A DNA stretch of 41,726 nucleotides, taken from Anaerolineales bacterium (GTDB taxonomy: Bacteria > Chloroflexota > Anaerolineae > Anaerolineales > Villigracilaceae). Of this stretch, positions 25,925 to 35,241 are shown piece after piece. A program made the position numbers and the translations under genes. The stretch is from the NCBI GenBank assembly GCA_919902735.1, contig CAKKRM010000124.1, positions 1 through 41,726 of the forward strand, read 5' to 3'. Position 1 is the first letter of the stretch. Each line of letters starts with the position of its first letter. The notes beneath the pieces are model-generated. The model was not told the DNA's origin. It made no database searches and saw only the letters and a list, made by a program, of their open reading frames with translations.

Positions 25925-26368
25925 TCATTCAGCGCGTTGAATTGGTTTTTTTTCTGCCAGATGGATTAACACACCGAAAGCATCCCTGGGATGCACGAAG
26001 GCTTCACGCCAGACTTTGCCCTCGAAGGTAACGCCTTCGCCATAGGTGTGCCGGTAAGCGATGCGCCCGCCTCGCTGCTCCAGTTCGGCAATTGCGGCAT
26101 CGAGATCATCCACTTCGAAGGTGATGTGGTGGACGCCGGGTCCACCATTTTTTTTGAGAAATTTTGCCACGGGGCTATCCTCGCGGGTGGGTTCGAGCAA
26201 TTCCATGCGGCTCGTGCCAATCTCGAATGGGCGGTAGCGGATGCCCATATCTTCAATCATTTCTTCCGGGGCAAACTCTGCCCCGAACCACGTTTCAAAG
26301 AAATGCTGCGCCTCTTCCAGGTTGGAAACGGCGAGGGCAACGCGTTCGATTCTTTTTACGTAAGTCAT
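25925..26368 (-). CDS. VOC-fold protein, methylmalonyl-CoA epimerase-like with altered metal ligands
   Basis: A 147-residue two-repeat VOC protein close to methylmalonyl-CoA epimerase. RMELLEPTREDSPVAKFLKKNGGPGVHHITFEVDD matches that family well. By eye, the first metal-binding His (usually in a DHIAIAV-type start) is Arg in IERVALAV. The last ligand Glu (usually in VLIEL) is His in GVLIHLAEK. The middle His in GVHHI is kept. It could be an epimerase for the branched malonyl-CoA made by the mutase, with a changed metal site, or a derived binding protein. The stop of the aminotransferase overlaps its start by ATGA. Confidence 0.78.
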   Translation of the reverse strand: MTYVKRIERVALAVSNLEEAQHFFETWFGAEFAPEEMIEDMGIRYRPFEIGTSRMELLEPTREDSPVAKFLKKNGGPGVHHITFEVDDLDAAIAELEQRGGRIAYRHTYGEGVTFEGKVWREAFVHPRDAFGVLIHLAEKKPIQRAE

Positions 26369-27531
26369 ACCCGCTCCATAAGTTTTAATTTTGACTCCAC
26401 GGAAGTTCCTTCAGGGATTCCAAGTTTTTCCCGCAGAACGATCTCCAGTCGGGCGATAAAAATGGCGTTCTCCTCTGGTGTTGCCACCGTGATACGCACC
26501 CCGTTTGGAATCCCAAACCCGGCGGTGTGACGGACGATGACCCCGCGCCTTAACAGCGCCCCTTCCAATTCAGCTGGGGGGATGGGCGGGTCAATCAAAA
26601 GCACCGAGTTCATGTGGCTGTCCAGGCAGGTCAAGCCCAGTCCGCGCAGCGAATCGCGCAAGAATGCCCGTCCCGCCAGGATGGTTTTGCGGTTGTATTC
26701 ATGGAACTCATCATCGTCCATGCTTGCCATTGCCGCTGCCAGCACAATATCGGAAGTGTGAAAAGGCAGTTGGGCGTGACGCACGTAATCAGCCAGATCT
26801 GCCGTCGCAGCCAGATAGCCGACGCGCAGGTTGGCAAGCCCGGCGGTTTTGGAAAAACTACGTACAACGATAATGTTTTTCCCGGCGCGGATATAATCCA
26901 AACTGTCCGCGTAATCCTCCGCCTCCACGTAGCGGTTATACGATTCATCCAAAACGACAGGGATATGGCCGGGGACTTTGGCGATAAAATCATCCAATTG
27001 GGATTGGGTGATGATCGTGCCGGTGGGATTGTTGGGCGAACACAGAAACACGATCCGCGTCTCGTTGTCAATCTGCGCCAGCATGGCGGGTAAATCGTGA
27101 CAGTAATCCGCCGTGTAGGAAACCTGGCGATTCTGTCCGCCGTACGTGGTTGTCAAAATATGATACATCGGGAATGTTGCGGAACACATCACCGTGTTGC
27201 CGCCCTCGAACAAAAATGCCTGAGTGATCATCCGCAAAATGTCCGTTCCGCCGTTGCCAGTGACAAAGTTGTCTTCGGTGAAACCCTCGCCGAAACGCTC
27301 GGCAAGTTTTCGCCGGAGATCGCGTTCGCCTATGCCGGGATAACGATGGGCATCTTTTAAAGCCCGCTGGACGGCTTCCAATGCCATCGGCGAAGGACCG
27401 TTGGGGCTTTCGTTCGAAGCCATCTTAATGACTTCGCCCAAGCCAAATTCCTCTTTGACGGCGTCAATTGATTTGCCGCCGATGTATAAAGGCACTTTCA
27501 ATAAATTTGGGTTTAACCGCAATCCCGTCAT
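26365..27531 (-). CDS. Class I/II aminotransferase (HisC-like), likely aromatic amino acid aminotransferase
   Basis: A 388-residue PLP enzyme of the histidinol-phosphate aminotransferase type. N-terminal ASNESPNGPSP, SPNNPTG, VVLDESY and SFSKTAGLANLRVGY (K228 binds PLP) are all present. HisC-like proteins often act on aromatic amino acids. Its place between the molybdenum hydroxylase and VOC genes, with four-base overlaps on both sides, and the presence of iorAB in the operon argue for tryptophan to indolepyruvate rather than histidine synthesis. Confidence 0.85.
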   Translation of the reverse strand: MTGLRLNPNLLKVPLYIGGKSIDAVKEEFGLGEVIKMASNESPNGPSPMALEAVQRALKDAHRYPGIGERDLRRKLAERFGEGFTEDNFVTGNGGTDILRMITQAFLFEGGNTVMCSATFPMYHILTTTYGGQNRQVSYTADYCHDLPAMLAQIDNETRIVFLCSPNNPTGTIITQSQLDDFIAKVPGHIPVVLDESYNRYVEAEDYADSLDYIRAGKNIIVVRSFSKTAGLANLRVGYLAATADLADYVRHAQLPFHTSDIVLAAAMASMDDDEFHEYNRKTILAGRAFLRDSLRGLGLTCLDSHMNSVLLIDPPIPPAELEGALLRRGVIVRHTAGFGIPNGVRITVATPEENAIFIARLEIVLREKLGIPEGTSVESKLKLMERV

Positions 27532-29876
27532 TCAGTTTTCTCCTTTTCCATAATTGCCGCCAGTACCCGCTCCGGGGTCATCGGGAGTTGAGTCATCCGA
27601 ACACCCACCGCATCATAAATGGCGTTTGCAATGGCGGCAGCTGTGGGTGTGCCACCCATCTCGCCTACTCCCTTCGCGCCAAACGGTCCCTTGGGGTCGT
27701 CGGTTTCAACGATAATAGATTTGATTTCGGGCATATCGGCAGATGTGAATAACCGATAGTCAAGAAGATCAGGATTGAGTATTTTGCCGTTCTTGACAAG
27801 CAACTCTTCAGTCAGTGCGTAACCCAGCCCCATCTGCGCGCCGCCTTCGATTTGACCTTCCACCGCCATCGGATTGATGGCAAATCCAACGTCGTTCGCG
27901 CAAACCAGCCGCAAGACTCGCACTTTGCCGGTTTCCGTATCCACCACTACCTCAGCCATCTGTGCTCCAAATCCGTAAGCCGCCGAGATATTTCCTTTAT
28001 ACGTATCCTTGTCTACAAGTTTGGTAGGCGGATCGTACCAGCCTTCGCCGAGAATCACTTTTCCGCCTTCTTTGAAATGACGGCTTCGAGCGGCTTGCGC
28101 AATCGTAACAGATCGTTTTGGATCATCTTTGACCGTCACGCTGCCATTATTGGATAGCAGCTCTTCAGGTTTGGCTTTCAGTAGTTCCGCCGCGGTTTCG
28201 AATATTTGGCTGCGGGCGTCCAATGCGGCAAGGTAAGCGGCGTTGCCCGCGATGAAAGTTGTCCGACTGGCATGAACGCCAACATCCCAAGGTTTGATGT
28301 CGGTATCGCTGTTAAGCACCGTGACGTCTTCCATTTTCGCGCCCAAGGTTTGCGCCACAATTTGCGCCAGTACGGTTTCCGAACCTTGCCCGATCTCGGT
28401 GGAACCTGTGATCAAAGTGACGTGTCCAAAGTCATCCACTTTAACCGTCGCGCCGCAGCCGTCGCTGCGGTAAATGCGCGCGCCGCCGCCAACATTGAGC
28501 GTAGCGGCAAAGCCAATTCCGCGCTTCAAGTGCGGCGAATCCTTTGCGGTAAGCGGACGGTTGACCGCCACGCTTCGCGCAGTATTGGAAACCGGGGCGC
28601 TTGCGTTGTGTTTGGCGCCCTCATCGGCGTTTGCAGCGACAGCTTCCAGGCATTCTTTCATGCCGCAGGATGTGATGATCAAACCTTGTGGCGTCTCTGA
28701 ATTGGGAACATTGGCGTTGTGGACGCGGAACTCCACAGGATCCATTCTCAAAGCCTCGGCTAAACGATCCATGATCGTCTCGACGAAGAAAGTTGATTGG
28801 GGATTGCCATAACCGCGCATTGCGCCGGTGATCAAATTATTGGTATAAACGCAGTCAGCCTGGAAGCGCACATGGGGCACTTGATACAACGAGGCGGTGG
28901 TTTCCATCATCACCAGCGGCGTCACCGATCCCCACGAAATATACGCGCCGACATCCAACATGCAGAAAACATCGCGGAAGGTAAGCGTGCCGTCAGACTT
29001 CGCGCCGGCGCGAACTTTGACCTCCACAGGCTGGCGCGCGGGACCGGCGGTAAATTCTTCGTGACGTGAAAACGCCAGGCGCACGGGCTGTCCCACCTTG
29101 CGCGCCATTAACGCGGCAATGGGTTCATATGGATAGATATCCAGCCCGCGCCCGAACGCGCCGCCGACGGCGGTCTGGATGATTCGAATCTGGCTGCCTG
29201 AGATTCCCAGCGCCTCGGAGAGATCGCGCTGCAATAGGAAGGGGATTTGAGTGGTGCTCCATAACGTCAGGTGATCGCGCAGGTCGAATTGGGCTACAAC
29301 TACGCTCGTTTCCATGCAAGCGTGGGTGACGTAAGGAACCGTATAACTGGCTTCGATCACAACATCTGACTCGCGCTCGCCCTGCTCCAATTCTCCATGA
29401 GCATAGCGATAACTATGGAACATGTTCGATTGGGATTTGCGCTCGGGGTGGATCAAAGGCGCGCCCTCCGCCAATGCCCCTTTGGGTGAAAAGATCGCGG
29501 GGAGCGGTTCATATTCCACCGTGATGAGTTCGAGGGCTTCCTCGGCTATGTCAGGGTCGATGGCGACCACTCCCGCGATTTCATCACGCAAACTGCGGGC
29601 AATAGCTTTGAAAGGCCTGTTGTCTTTGCCATACCCAAACAGATGCGAGGGATTATCAGCCGAAGTCAGGACGCACTTCACGCCGCGCAGATTCTTCGCG
29701 CGCGATATGTCAATGTTCACTATCTTTGCGTGAGGATAGCGGGAATATAAAATTCTGCCATGCAACATCCCGGGCAAGCGGACATCGTGTCCGTAAGTGG
29801 CTTTGCCGGTAGCTTTCGCAGAGGCGTCCATCTTGGGGACGCGTTGACCAATTATCTGAGCGGATGGATTCGTCAT
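27528..29876 (-). CDS. Xanthine dehydrogenase-family molybdenum hydroxylase, large subunit
   Basis: A 782-residue molybdopterin-binding subunit. It has [46 protein letters not shown], the [10 protein letters not shown] segment and [10 protein letters not shown] with the catalytic Glu near residue 739. The start ATG at 29876 overlaps the iron-sulfur subunit stop by ATGA; the longer upstream reading lies inside that gene. Such enzymes hydroxylate carbon next to ring nitrogen using water. In the known indoleacetate pathway one makes 2-oxo-indoleacetate (enol/keto forms), which is the role inferred here. Carbon monoxide dehydrogenase is excluded, as the CO-specific Cys loop is absent. Confidence 0.88.
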   Translation of the reverse strand: MTNPSAQIIGQRVPKMDASAKATGKATYGHDVRLPGMLHGRILYSRYPHAKIVNIDISRAKNLRGVKCVLTSADNPSHLFGYGKDNRPFKAIARSLRDEIAGVVAIDPDIAEEALELITVEYEPLPAIFSPKGALAEGAPLIHPERKSQSNMFHSYRYAHGELEQGERESDVVIEASYTVPYVTHACMETSVVVAQFDLRDHLTLWSTTQIPFLLQRDLSEALGISGSQIRIIQTAVGGAFGRGLDIYPYEPIAALMARKVGQPVRLAFSRHEEFTAGPARQPVEVKVRAGAKSDGTLTFRDVFCMLDVGAYISWGSVTPLVMMETTASLYQVPHVRFQADCVYTNNLITGAMRGYGNPQSTFFVETIMDRLAEALRMDPVEFRVHNANVPNSETPQGLIITSCGMKECLEAVAANADEGAKHNASAPVSNTARSVAVNRPLTAKDSPHLKRGIGFAATLNVGGGARIYRSDGCGATVKVDDFGHVTLITGSTEIGQGSETVLAQIVAQTLGAKMEDVTVLNSDTDIKPWDVGVHASRTTFIAGNAAYLAALDARSQIFETAAELLKAKPEELLSNNGSVTVKDDPKRSVTIAQAARSRHFKEGGKVILGEGWYDPPTKLVDKDTYKGNISAAYGFGAQMAEVVVDTETGKVRVLRLVCANDVGFAINPMAVEGQIEGGAQMGLGYALTEELLVKNGKILNPDLLDYRLFTSADMPEIKSIIVETDDPKGPFGAKGVGEMGGTPTAAAIANAIYDAVGVRMTQLPMTPERVLAAIMEKEKTE

Positions 29877-30340
29877 GATCCTTCTCCAGCTACGCTCATC
29901 ACCGCTTCTACGATTTTGACGTATCCGGTGCAGCGGCACAAATTGCCCGAAAGCCATGCACGCACTTCTTCTTCTGTCGGGTGCGGATTCTCCTTAAGCA
30001 GGGACACCGCGTTCATCACAAATCCCGGCGTGCAAAAGCCGCACTGAATGCCGCCTTTTTCGATCAAGGCGCGTTGGATGGCGTGAAGTTGGCCGTCCGC
30101 CATGAGTCCTTCCACGGTCAGCACGTCGGCTCCATCCCAATCGGCGGTCAGCATCATACAGGATGTTACGGGGAGTCCGTTCACCAACACCGTGCATGCC
30201 CCGCAATCGCCAGAGTCGCAGCCGCGGTGCGCTCCCAAGAGTCCCAAGTCGTTGCGCAGTACATCCAACAGGGTGCGGCGGGTATCAATATATAGTTCGT
30301 GGGTATCGCCATTGACGTTGAGCGTAATCAGAGTTTTCAT
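29873..30340 (-). CDS. Molybdenum hydroxylase, [2Fe-2S] subunit
   Basis: A 155-residue small subunit. [11 protein letters not shown] with a following Cys in VTSCMML holds the plant-type [2Fe-2S] cluster. [10 protein letters not shown] and the LCRCTGY segment hold the second, molybdenum-proximal cluster. It overlaps both neighbours by ATGA, so the three subunits are co-translated. It passes electrons from the molybdenum site to the FAD subunit. Confidence 0.93.
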   Translation of the reverse strand: MKTLITLNVNGDTHELYIDTRRTLLDVLRNDLGLLGAHRGCDSGDCGACTVLVNGLPVTSCMMLTADWDGADVLTVEGLMADGQLHAIQRALIEKGGIQCGFCTPGFVMNAVSLLKENPHPTEEEVRAWLSGNLCRCTGYVKIVEAVMSVAGEGS

Positions 30341-31182
30341 TGGATTGACTTAATGCCTCGTTTCAATAGAACTTCCACCATGCGCCGCCGATACCAGGCC
30401 GCACCTCGCACATCGTCAATCGGAGAGCATTCCTGCGCGGCAGTTTTGGCGGCTTGGAGGATACGCTTATCGGTGAGAGTCTGCCCCGCTAATATTTCTT
30501 CGCTTTGATGGGCGCACAAAGGCACGGGCGCAACAGCGCCAAGAACCACTCTCGCCTCGCGGCACACATCGCCCTCCAGCAAAATTCGCACCGCGACGCC
30601 GACCACGGCGATATCCATATAAGCTCGCGGGGAGTGCTTGAGGTAAATGGTCTGGCCCACAGGCGGCGGCAGCGTAATTTCTTTGAGCAATTCCCCGGGT
30701 TGCAAAACGGACTTGCCTGGACCCGTGAAAAAATCTGCCAATGGTAGTTGTCTCTCACCCGCTGGACCAATCAGGCTGACCAAAGCGTCCAGCGCAATCA
30801 AGGGCGGGGCAAGGTCGGCTGAGGGAGCGGCGTTGCAAAGATTTCCTCCCACTGTGGCAAGACTGCGAATCTGCTCGGAAGCCATGATGTGGGCAGTATG
30901 GGCTAGCGCCGGGTAATGTTCAAAGATGATCGGGGAACGGGTGAGTTCTCGAAGCGTTGTCAACGCGCCAAGTTTCAAGCCGTTAGCGGCATCGAATGTA
31001 AGACATCGTAGATCCGACAGTCGTTTTATATTGACGACCACATCCGATTTTCGGAGACCGGCCTTCATCTTAAGCAACAGGTCGGTGCCGCCGGCAATCA
31101 TAGCGGCTTTGCCGTTGTGTTCTGCCAGCAGGGACAAGGCTTCAGAAAGAGTAGTTGGAGAAAAGTGATTGAAGGGACGCAT
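30337..31182 (-). CDS. Molybdenum hydroxylase, FAD subunit
   Basis: A 281-residue CoxM/XdhB-type subunit. [13 protein letters not shown] and [19 protein letters not shown] are the two FAD-binding motifs. It lacks the extra four-cysteine loop that marks the FAD subunit of 4-hydroxybenzoyl-CoA reductase, so that enzyme is disfavoured. It follows iorB by 13 bases and precedes the iron-sulfur gene with a four-base overlap. Electrons probably leave to NAD. Confidence 0.9.
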   Translation of the reverse strand: MRPFNHFSPTTLSEALSLLAEHNGKAAMIAGGTDLLLKMKAGLRKSDVVVNIKRLSDLRCLTFDAANGLKLGALTTLRELTRSPIIFEHYPALAHTAHIMASEQIRSLATVGGNLCNAAPSADLAPPLIALDALVSLIGPAGERQLPLADFFTGPGKSVLQPGELLKEITLPPPVGQTIYLKHSPRAYMDIAVVGVAVRILLEGDVCREARVVLGAVAPVPLCAHQSEEILAGQTLTDKRILQAAKTAAQECSPIDDVRGAAWYRRRMVEVLLKRGIKSIQ

Positions 31183-31195
31183 AGGATGATTTTAT

Positions 31196-31753
31196 TTACG
31201 CTGAAAAAATTTTCCTGCCTGCCTGATAACCTGTTTCCAACGCCTTCAAATTCAATTCGGCGTTATTTTTAGAAATCTTCTCAACCGTTGCAGTCATTTT
31301 TTTTATGGGGATATCGAAAGCGGGGTGGGCTGCGGCAAAGCCAGCCATAATAATATTCGTGATGGAAGCGGAACCTAGTTCAAGCGCGAGACGGCTGGCA
31401 GGCAGTCTCATCACCTTGATATTCAACCTGTCGAGGTGATGTCCCACTTCGGAGCGCAAACCATCGTCGGCGTTGACAAAGACCATCCCCGCGCGCCGCA
31501 ACAAAGCCAGATTTCGGACGGCTTCATTTGCTTCCAGGGCGATCATAAAATCGGCAGTTCCGGACAGGATGAGAGGAGCTTCATCGCCATTGATCTTCAA
31601 ATGCGAGATCACAGAACCGCCGCGCTGGCTCATCCCGTGCGTTTCGGATACCATTACGGAATGTCCAAGTGTAACTGCAGTTTGAGCGAATAACCGCGTT
31701 AGAAAAACAATGCCTTGTCCGCCGTTACCGGTGATAATGAGTTTAATATCCAT
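31196..31753 (-). CDS. iorB: Indolepyruvate ferredoxin oxidoreductase, beta subunit (second copy)
   Basis: A 185-residue gamma-type subunit. GNGGQGIVFLTRLFAQ at the start and ETHGMSQRGGSVISHLK in the middle are IorB hallmarks. It lies downstream of its iorA partner, separated by repeat copy F, and 13 bases ahead of the hydroxylase FAD gene. Placement inside the indole operon supports indolepyruvate as substrate. Confidence 0.9.
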   Translation of the reverse strand: MDIKLIITGNGGQGIVFLTRLFAQTAVTLGHSVMVSETHGMSQRGGSVISHLKINGDEAPLILSGTADFMIALEANEAVRNLALLRRAGMVFVNADDGLRSEVGHHLDRLNIKVMRLPASRLALELGSASITNIIMAGFAAAHPAFDIPIKKMTATVEKISKNNAELNLKALETGYQAGRKIFSA

Positions 31754-31779
31754 GAAATATTTATAGGTTAATAGGTCAT

Positions 31780-31870
31780 GTCACTGCGAGGAACGACACT
31801 TGCAGTGCAGGTGAGCAGTCTTCCAGTGACAGGGGATTGCTTCATTGCAAAGAGCGCTCCTTGCAATGAC
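31780..31870. repeat. GTCATTGCGAG palindromic repeat, copy F
   Basis: It starts GTCACTGCGAGGAACG, contains GGGGATTGCTTC, and ends CCTTGCAATGAC. It lies between iorA and iorB and reaches within two bases of the iorA stop codon. Confidence 0.7.
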
Positions 31871-31871
31871 A

Positions 31872-33755
31872 TCATGCACGGGAGATTTCCAGTATCTTCG
31901 GAATAATAAAACCTTTATGACAGGCGTCAATACACTGCCCGCAATCAACACAGATGCTGTAATCAATATCCACGCGGCTTTTATCGGGACGCAGGACAAG
32001 CGCCGGGCACTCGAAAGCTTCCGTGCAGTAACGACATCCGTCGCATTCTTCCGTAATCACGACCGGAACCGGGTGTTCTAATATCGGACTCTGATCATAT
32101 AACGTGCAGGGACGTTCCGCGATAAGCACGGCCACGCCTCCGTCCGGGGATTGGGCGTGAGCTTGCGCTTCTTTTAATGTTCGGATGAAATCTTCCTGGT
32201 CATAAGGATCGGCAACGTTCACGTATCCCACGCCGCACGCGCGCACAAGATCGGGTATGGAAACTTTGCGCGGGGCTTCCATTCTATCCGCAAGATAATC
32301 GTTTGCCGCGGTGGGTTGAAAACCGGTCATCGCAGTAGTATGGTTATCGAGGATGAGCAGCACGAACCGCGCCCCAGTGTGGACCGCATTGATCAATGGC
32401 GCAACGCCTGAATGTAAAAATGTAGAGTCTCCTATCGTGGCAACTATCGGGCGTTCGTCTTTCACCAGGCGGTTGGCTTGAAAGAAGCCGTTCGCCATGG
32501 TGATTGAAGCGCCCATATCTACAAAAGTATCCACTGCCCGCAAGTTCGTTCCCAGCGTATAGCAACCAATATCACCAGGATATATTGCGTTCGGTCCAAA
32601 GGTGCGCTTCATGGCAAAGAAGGCGGAGCGGTGCGAACAACCCGGACACAAACGAGGAGGCTTTACCGGCAAAGGGAGTCCCTTGATTAGCGCTGCCAGC
32701 TCAGGGTCTTCAGGCGGCTGGTTCACTTGATAACCAGCCTCTGACAGGGCTTTGCTCAATACCAGGAAAATCACTTCCGGGGTCAATTCGCCAGCCCCCG
32801 GCACACTGCCGTCAAGCCGACCTTTCACATGGCTCCGATCTTGGATTTGAATCTCTATGCAGACGTCCGGCTCCTCGAGCACTATCAAGGTTTCAAATTG
32901 AGCGCAGAATGAATTAACCAGTTTTTGAGGCAGTGGAAAAGGCGTGCCAATTTTTAGTATCGGAACCCGCGCTCCCAATTCTTGCAGCGCTTGTTGGGCG
33001 GTTTGGAATGCAACACCAGAGGCAATGATTCCCATCGTACCGTTGCTGCTCGCATTAACTACATAATTGAGCGGAGAATCGGAAAATTCATCCGCAATAT
33101 CTTTCAGCTTTTTGTTGAGCTCAACATGCAGCAGATTGCGGAATTTTGGCGTGGCTGTCCAACGCGGCGGATCTCGATGGAATTTAACAGAGGGTATCCC
33201 ATCGTCGGGTTCATGAGCGCCATCAATAGACAGGCTCTGTACCGCATGACACAAGCGCGTTGTAGGGCGCAGGATAACAGGAATTTTGTATCGTTCAGAG
33301 AGTGCGAATGCGTCTTTTATCACTTCTCGCGCCTCGGCAGGGGTGGAAGGATCGAAGACAGGTATCTTGGCGACAAGAGCCATTAAACGCGAATCTTGCT
33401 CGGTCTGGGATGAGTGGGGACCGGGGTCGTCAGCAGAAATAACGACAAACCCGCCCTTCACGCCGGTATATGCGGCGCTAAAGAGCGGATCTGAGGCGAC
33501 ATTCAATCCTACTTGCTTCATTGTTACAACAGCCCGCAGACCGGTCCAACTGGCGGCTAAGGCAATCTCGAACGCCACTTTTTCATTAATAGACCATTCC
33601 GTGTACACATCCCTCTTAAGGCGCTTCTTATGCTTCATAACCCCGGCCAGAATTTCGGAACTTGGCGTCCCCGGGTAGGCTGTCACCACACGACAACCAT
33701 TTTCTATGATTCCTATCGCGATTGCTTCGTTTCCTAATATCGGTTGAGAATTCAT
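31872..33755 (-). CDS. iorA: Indolepyruvate ferredoxin oxidoreductase, alpha subunit (second copy)
   Basis: A 627-residue subunit with the same layout as the first copy. TAYPGTPSSEI and MKQVGLNVASDP lie in the N-terminal domain. CPGCSHRSAFF, GDIGCYTLG and GDSTFLHSGVAP...LDNHTTAMTG form the TPP site. The C-terminal ferredoxin-like motifs are CDGCRYCTEAFECP and CVDCGQCIDACHKG. It is about 47 residues longer than the other copy, with an insertion in the middle domain (near PDDGIPSVKFHRD). It turns indolepyruvate plus CoA into indoleacetyl-CoA and reduced ferredoxin, so it both feeds the pathway with a CoA ester and supplies low-potential electrons for benzoyl-CoA reduction. Confidence 0.92.
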   Translation of the reverse strand: MNSQPILGNEAIAIGIIENGCRVVTAYPGTPSSEILAGVMKHKKRLKRDVYTEWSINEKVAFEIALAASWTGLRAVVTMKQVGLNVASDPLFSAAYTGVKGGFVVISADDPGPHSSQTEQDSRLMALVAKIPVFDPSTPAEAREVIKDAFALSERYKIPVILRPTTRLCHAVQSLSIDGAHEPDDGIPSVKFHRDPPRWTATPKFRNLLHVELNKKLKDIADEFSDSPLNYVVNASSNGTMGIIASGVAFQTAQQALQELGARVPILKIGTPFPLPQKLVNSFCAQFETLIVLEEPDVCIEIQIQDRSHVKGRLDGSVPGAGELTPEVIFLVLSKALSEAGYQVNQPPEDPELAALIKGLPLPVKPPRLCPGCSHRSAFFAMKRTFGPNAIYPGDIGCYTLGTNLRAVDTFVDMGASITMANGFFQANRLVKDERPIVATIGDSTFLHSGVAPLINAVHTGARFVLLILDNHTTAMTGFQPTAANDYLADRMEAPRKVSIPDLVRACGVGYVNVADPYDQEDFIRTLKEAQAHAQSPDGGVAVLIAERPCTLYDQSPILEHPVPVVITEECDGCRYCTEAFECPALVLRPDKSRVDIDYSICVDCGQCIDACHKGFIIPKILEISRA

Positions 33756-33806
33756 CTCTTCTCACTCATCTCAATTCAGGGGTACGCATTAGCGCTTATT
33801 TTTAAG

Positions 33807-33844
33807 CGTTCATTCCTCCAGATCCGCAGTTGGAGGAATGAACG
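33807..33844. other. Perfect 14-bp hairpin between trpB2 and iorA
   Basis: CGTTCATTCCTCCA (33807-33820) pairs exactly with TGGAGGAATGAACG (33831-33844). A second small GCGCTT/AAGCG hairpin follows at 33792-33808. No T-run follows on the minus strand. It could act as an attenuator, processing site or weak terminator that sets trpB2 apart from the genes downstream. Confidence 0.7.
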
Positions 33845-33858
33845 AGGTAGGTCTATTA

Positions 33859-35241
33859 CTAAAAAGCAACCTGCGGTAAATTCTTCATGGATTCTGCGAT
33901 CTTTTCCTCGGGATATTCGAATTTCTCCAGTTTGCCCTTTCTATAATCGTCATACGCTGTCAGGTCAAAGAAGCCGTGACCGGAGAGATTGAAGACGATG
34001 ACCTTGCTCTTGCCTTCTTCCTTGGCTTTCATCGCTTCGTTGATCGCGGCGCGCACCGCGTGGGAGGATTCCGGCGCAGGGAAGAGTCCCTCGGCGCGGG
34101 CGAACATCATCGCGCCTTCGAAGGTATCCAACTGGTCAAGGGCGATGGCTTCGACATGACCGCTGTCAACCAGCGCGGAGACATGTGGCGCCATGCCATG
34201 ATAGCGCAAGCCGCCTGCGTGAATTCCCTGCGGGACGAAATCGTGTCCGAGCGTGTGCATTTTGACGATGGGCGCCATTTGGGCGGTATCGCCGTAATCG
34301 AAGGCGTATTTGCCTTTGGTCAGGGTCGGGCAGGCGGTCGGCTCGACAGCGACAATCCGCGTTTTCTTGCCGTTGGTCAGGTTTTGGTGAATGAAGGGGA
34401 ATGCGATTCCGGCGAAATTACTGCCGCCGCCCACGCAGCCAATCACCACGTCGGGATATTCGCCCGCCATTTCCATCTGCTTTAACGCTTCCTGCCCGAT
34501 GATGGTCTGGTGCATTAAGACGGGACCCAATACCGAACCGAGTGAATATTTGTATTTGCCGTTGGATGTCGCTGCTGCCTCAACCGCTTCGGAGATGGCC
34601 ATGCCAAGCGAGCCCGGGGTATCCGGATACATTTCCTGCATTTTGCGCCCGTAGTTGGTTTGGTCCGAGGGACTGGCGACGACGCTTGACCCAAAACTTT
34701 CCATGATGATACGGCGGTACGGTTTTTGGTGATAGGAAACTTTCACCATGTAAACGTGACATTCCAAACCAAACATATTAGTCGCCATCGCGAGCGCCGT
34801 TCCCCATTGTCCCGCCCCGGTTTCGGTCGTGAATCCCACACAGCCTTCCTGTTTGGCGTAAAACGCCTGCGGGACGGACGTGTTGGCTTTGTGCGACCCG
34901 ACAGGGGAAGCGCCTTCGTATTTGTAGTAGATGTGGGCAGGAGTATCGAGAGCTTTTTCGAGACGGCGGGCGCGGATGAGCGGGGTGGGTCGCCAGAGTT
35001 TATAAATCTCCCGCACTTCTTCGGGGATATCAACCCAGCGGTCCATGCTGACCGCTTCCTGGATGAAGCGCATGGGGAAAAGAACAGACAAGAACTCCGG
35101 CGTAACCGGTTCCTTGGTTTGCGGGTTTAGCACCGCGTTCCAGGCTGTCTTCGCCGGGTCAACCGGCATGTCCGGGTTGATGTTATACCAGGACGTTGGC
35201 AAGTCATTTTCGGAAAGATTGTACTTATACTGATCGCTCAT
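33859..35241 (-). CDS. trpB2: TrpB2-type tryptophan synthase beta-like protein
   Basis: A 460-residue PLP enzyme of the TrpB2 class. It has [22 protein letters not shown] (K118 binds PLP), ETGAGQWG with the catalytic Glu, GGGSNFAG for the phosphate, and the long TrpB2-type N-terminus. The start ATG at 35241 follows GGAGAG; a longer reading of 30 residues upstream has no ribosome site. TrpB2 enzymes join free indole with serine or phosphoserine without needing TrpA contact. No trpA or other trp gene is nearby. As first gene of the indole operon it may bring free indole into the pathway as tryptophan. Confidence 0.88.
   Translation of the reverse strand: MSDQYKYNLSENDLPTSWYNINPDMPVDPAKTAWNAVLNPQTKEPVTPEFLSVLFPMRFIQEAVSMDRWVDIPEEVREIYKLWRPTPLIRARRLEKALDTPAHIYYKYEGASPVGSHKANTSVPQAFYAKQEGCVGFTTETGAGQWGTALAMATNMFGLECHVYMVKVSYHQKPYRRIIMESFGSSVVASPSDQTNYGRKMQEMYPDTPGSLGMAISEAVEAAATSNGKYKYSLGSVLGPVLMHQTIIGQEALKQMEMAGEYPDVVIGCVGGGSNFAGIAFPFIHQNLTNGKKTRIVAVEPTACPTLTKGKYAFDYGDTAQMAPIVKMHTLGHDFVPQGIHAGGLRYHGMAPHVSALVDSGHVEAIALDQLDTFEGAMMFARAEGLFPAPESSHAVRAAINEAMKAKEEGKSKVIVFNLSGHGFFDLTAYDDYRKGKLEKFEYPEEKIAESMKNLPQVAF

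Noticed and set aside
27528-31182. 4-Hydroxybenzoyl-CoA reductase (HcrABC).
   Set aside because: The FAD subunit lacks the extra cysteine loop for the additional [4Fe-4S] cluster, and the neighbours fit indoleacetate hydroxylation better.
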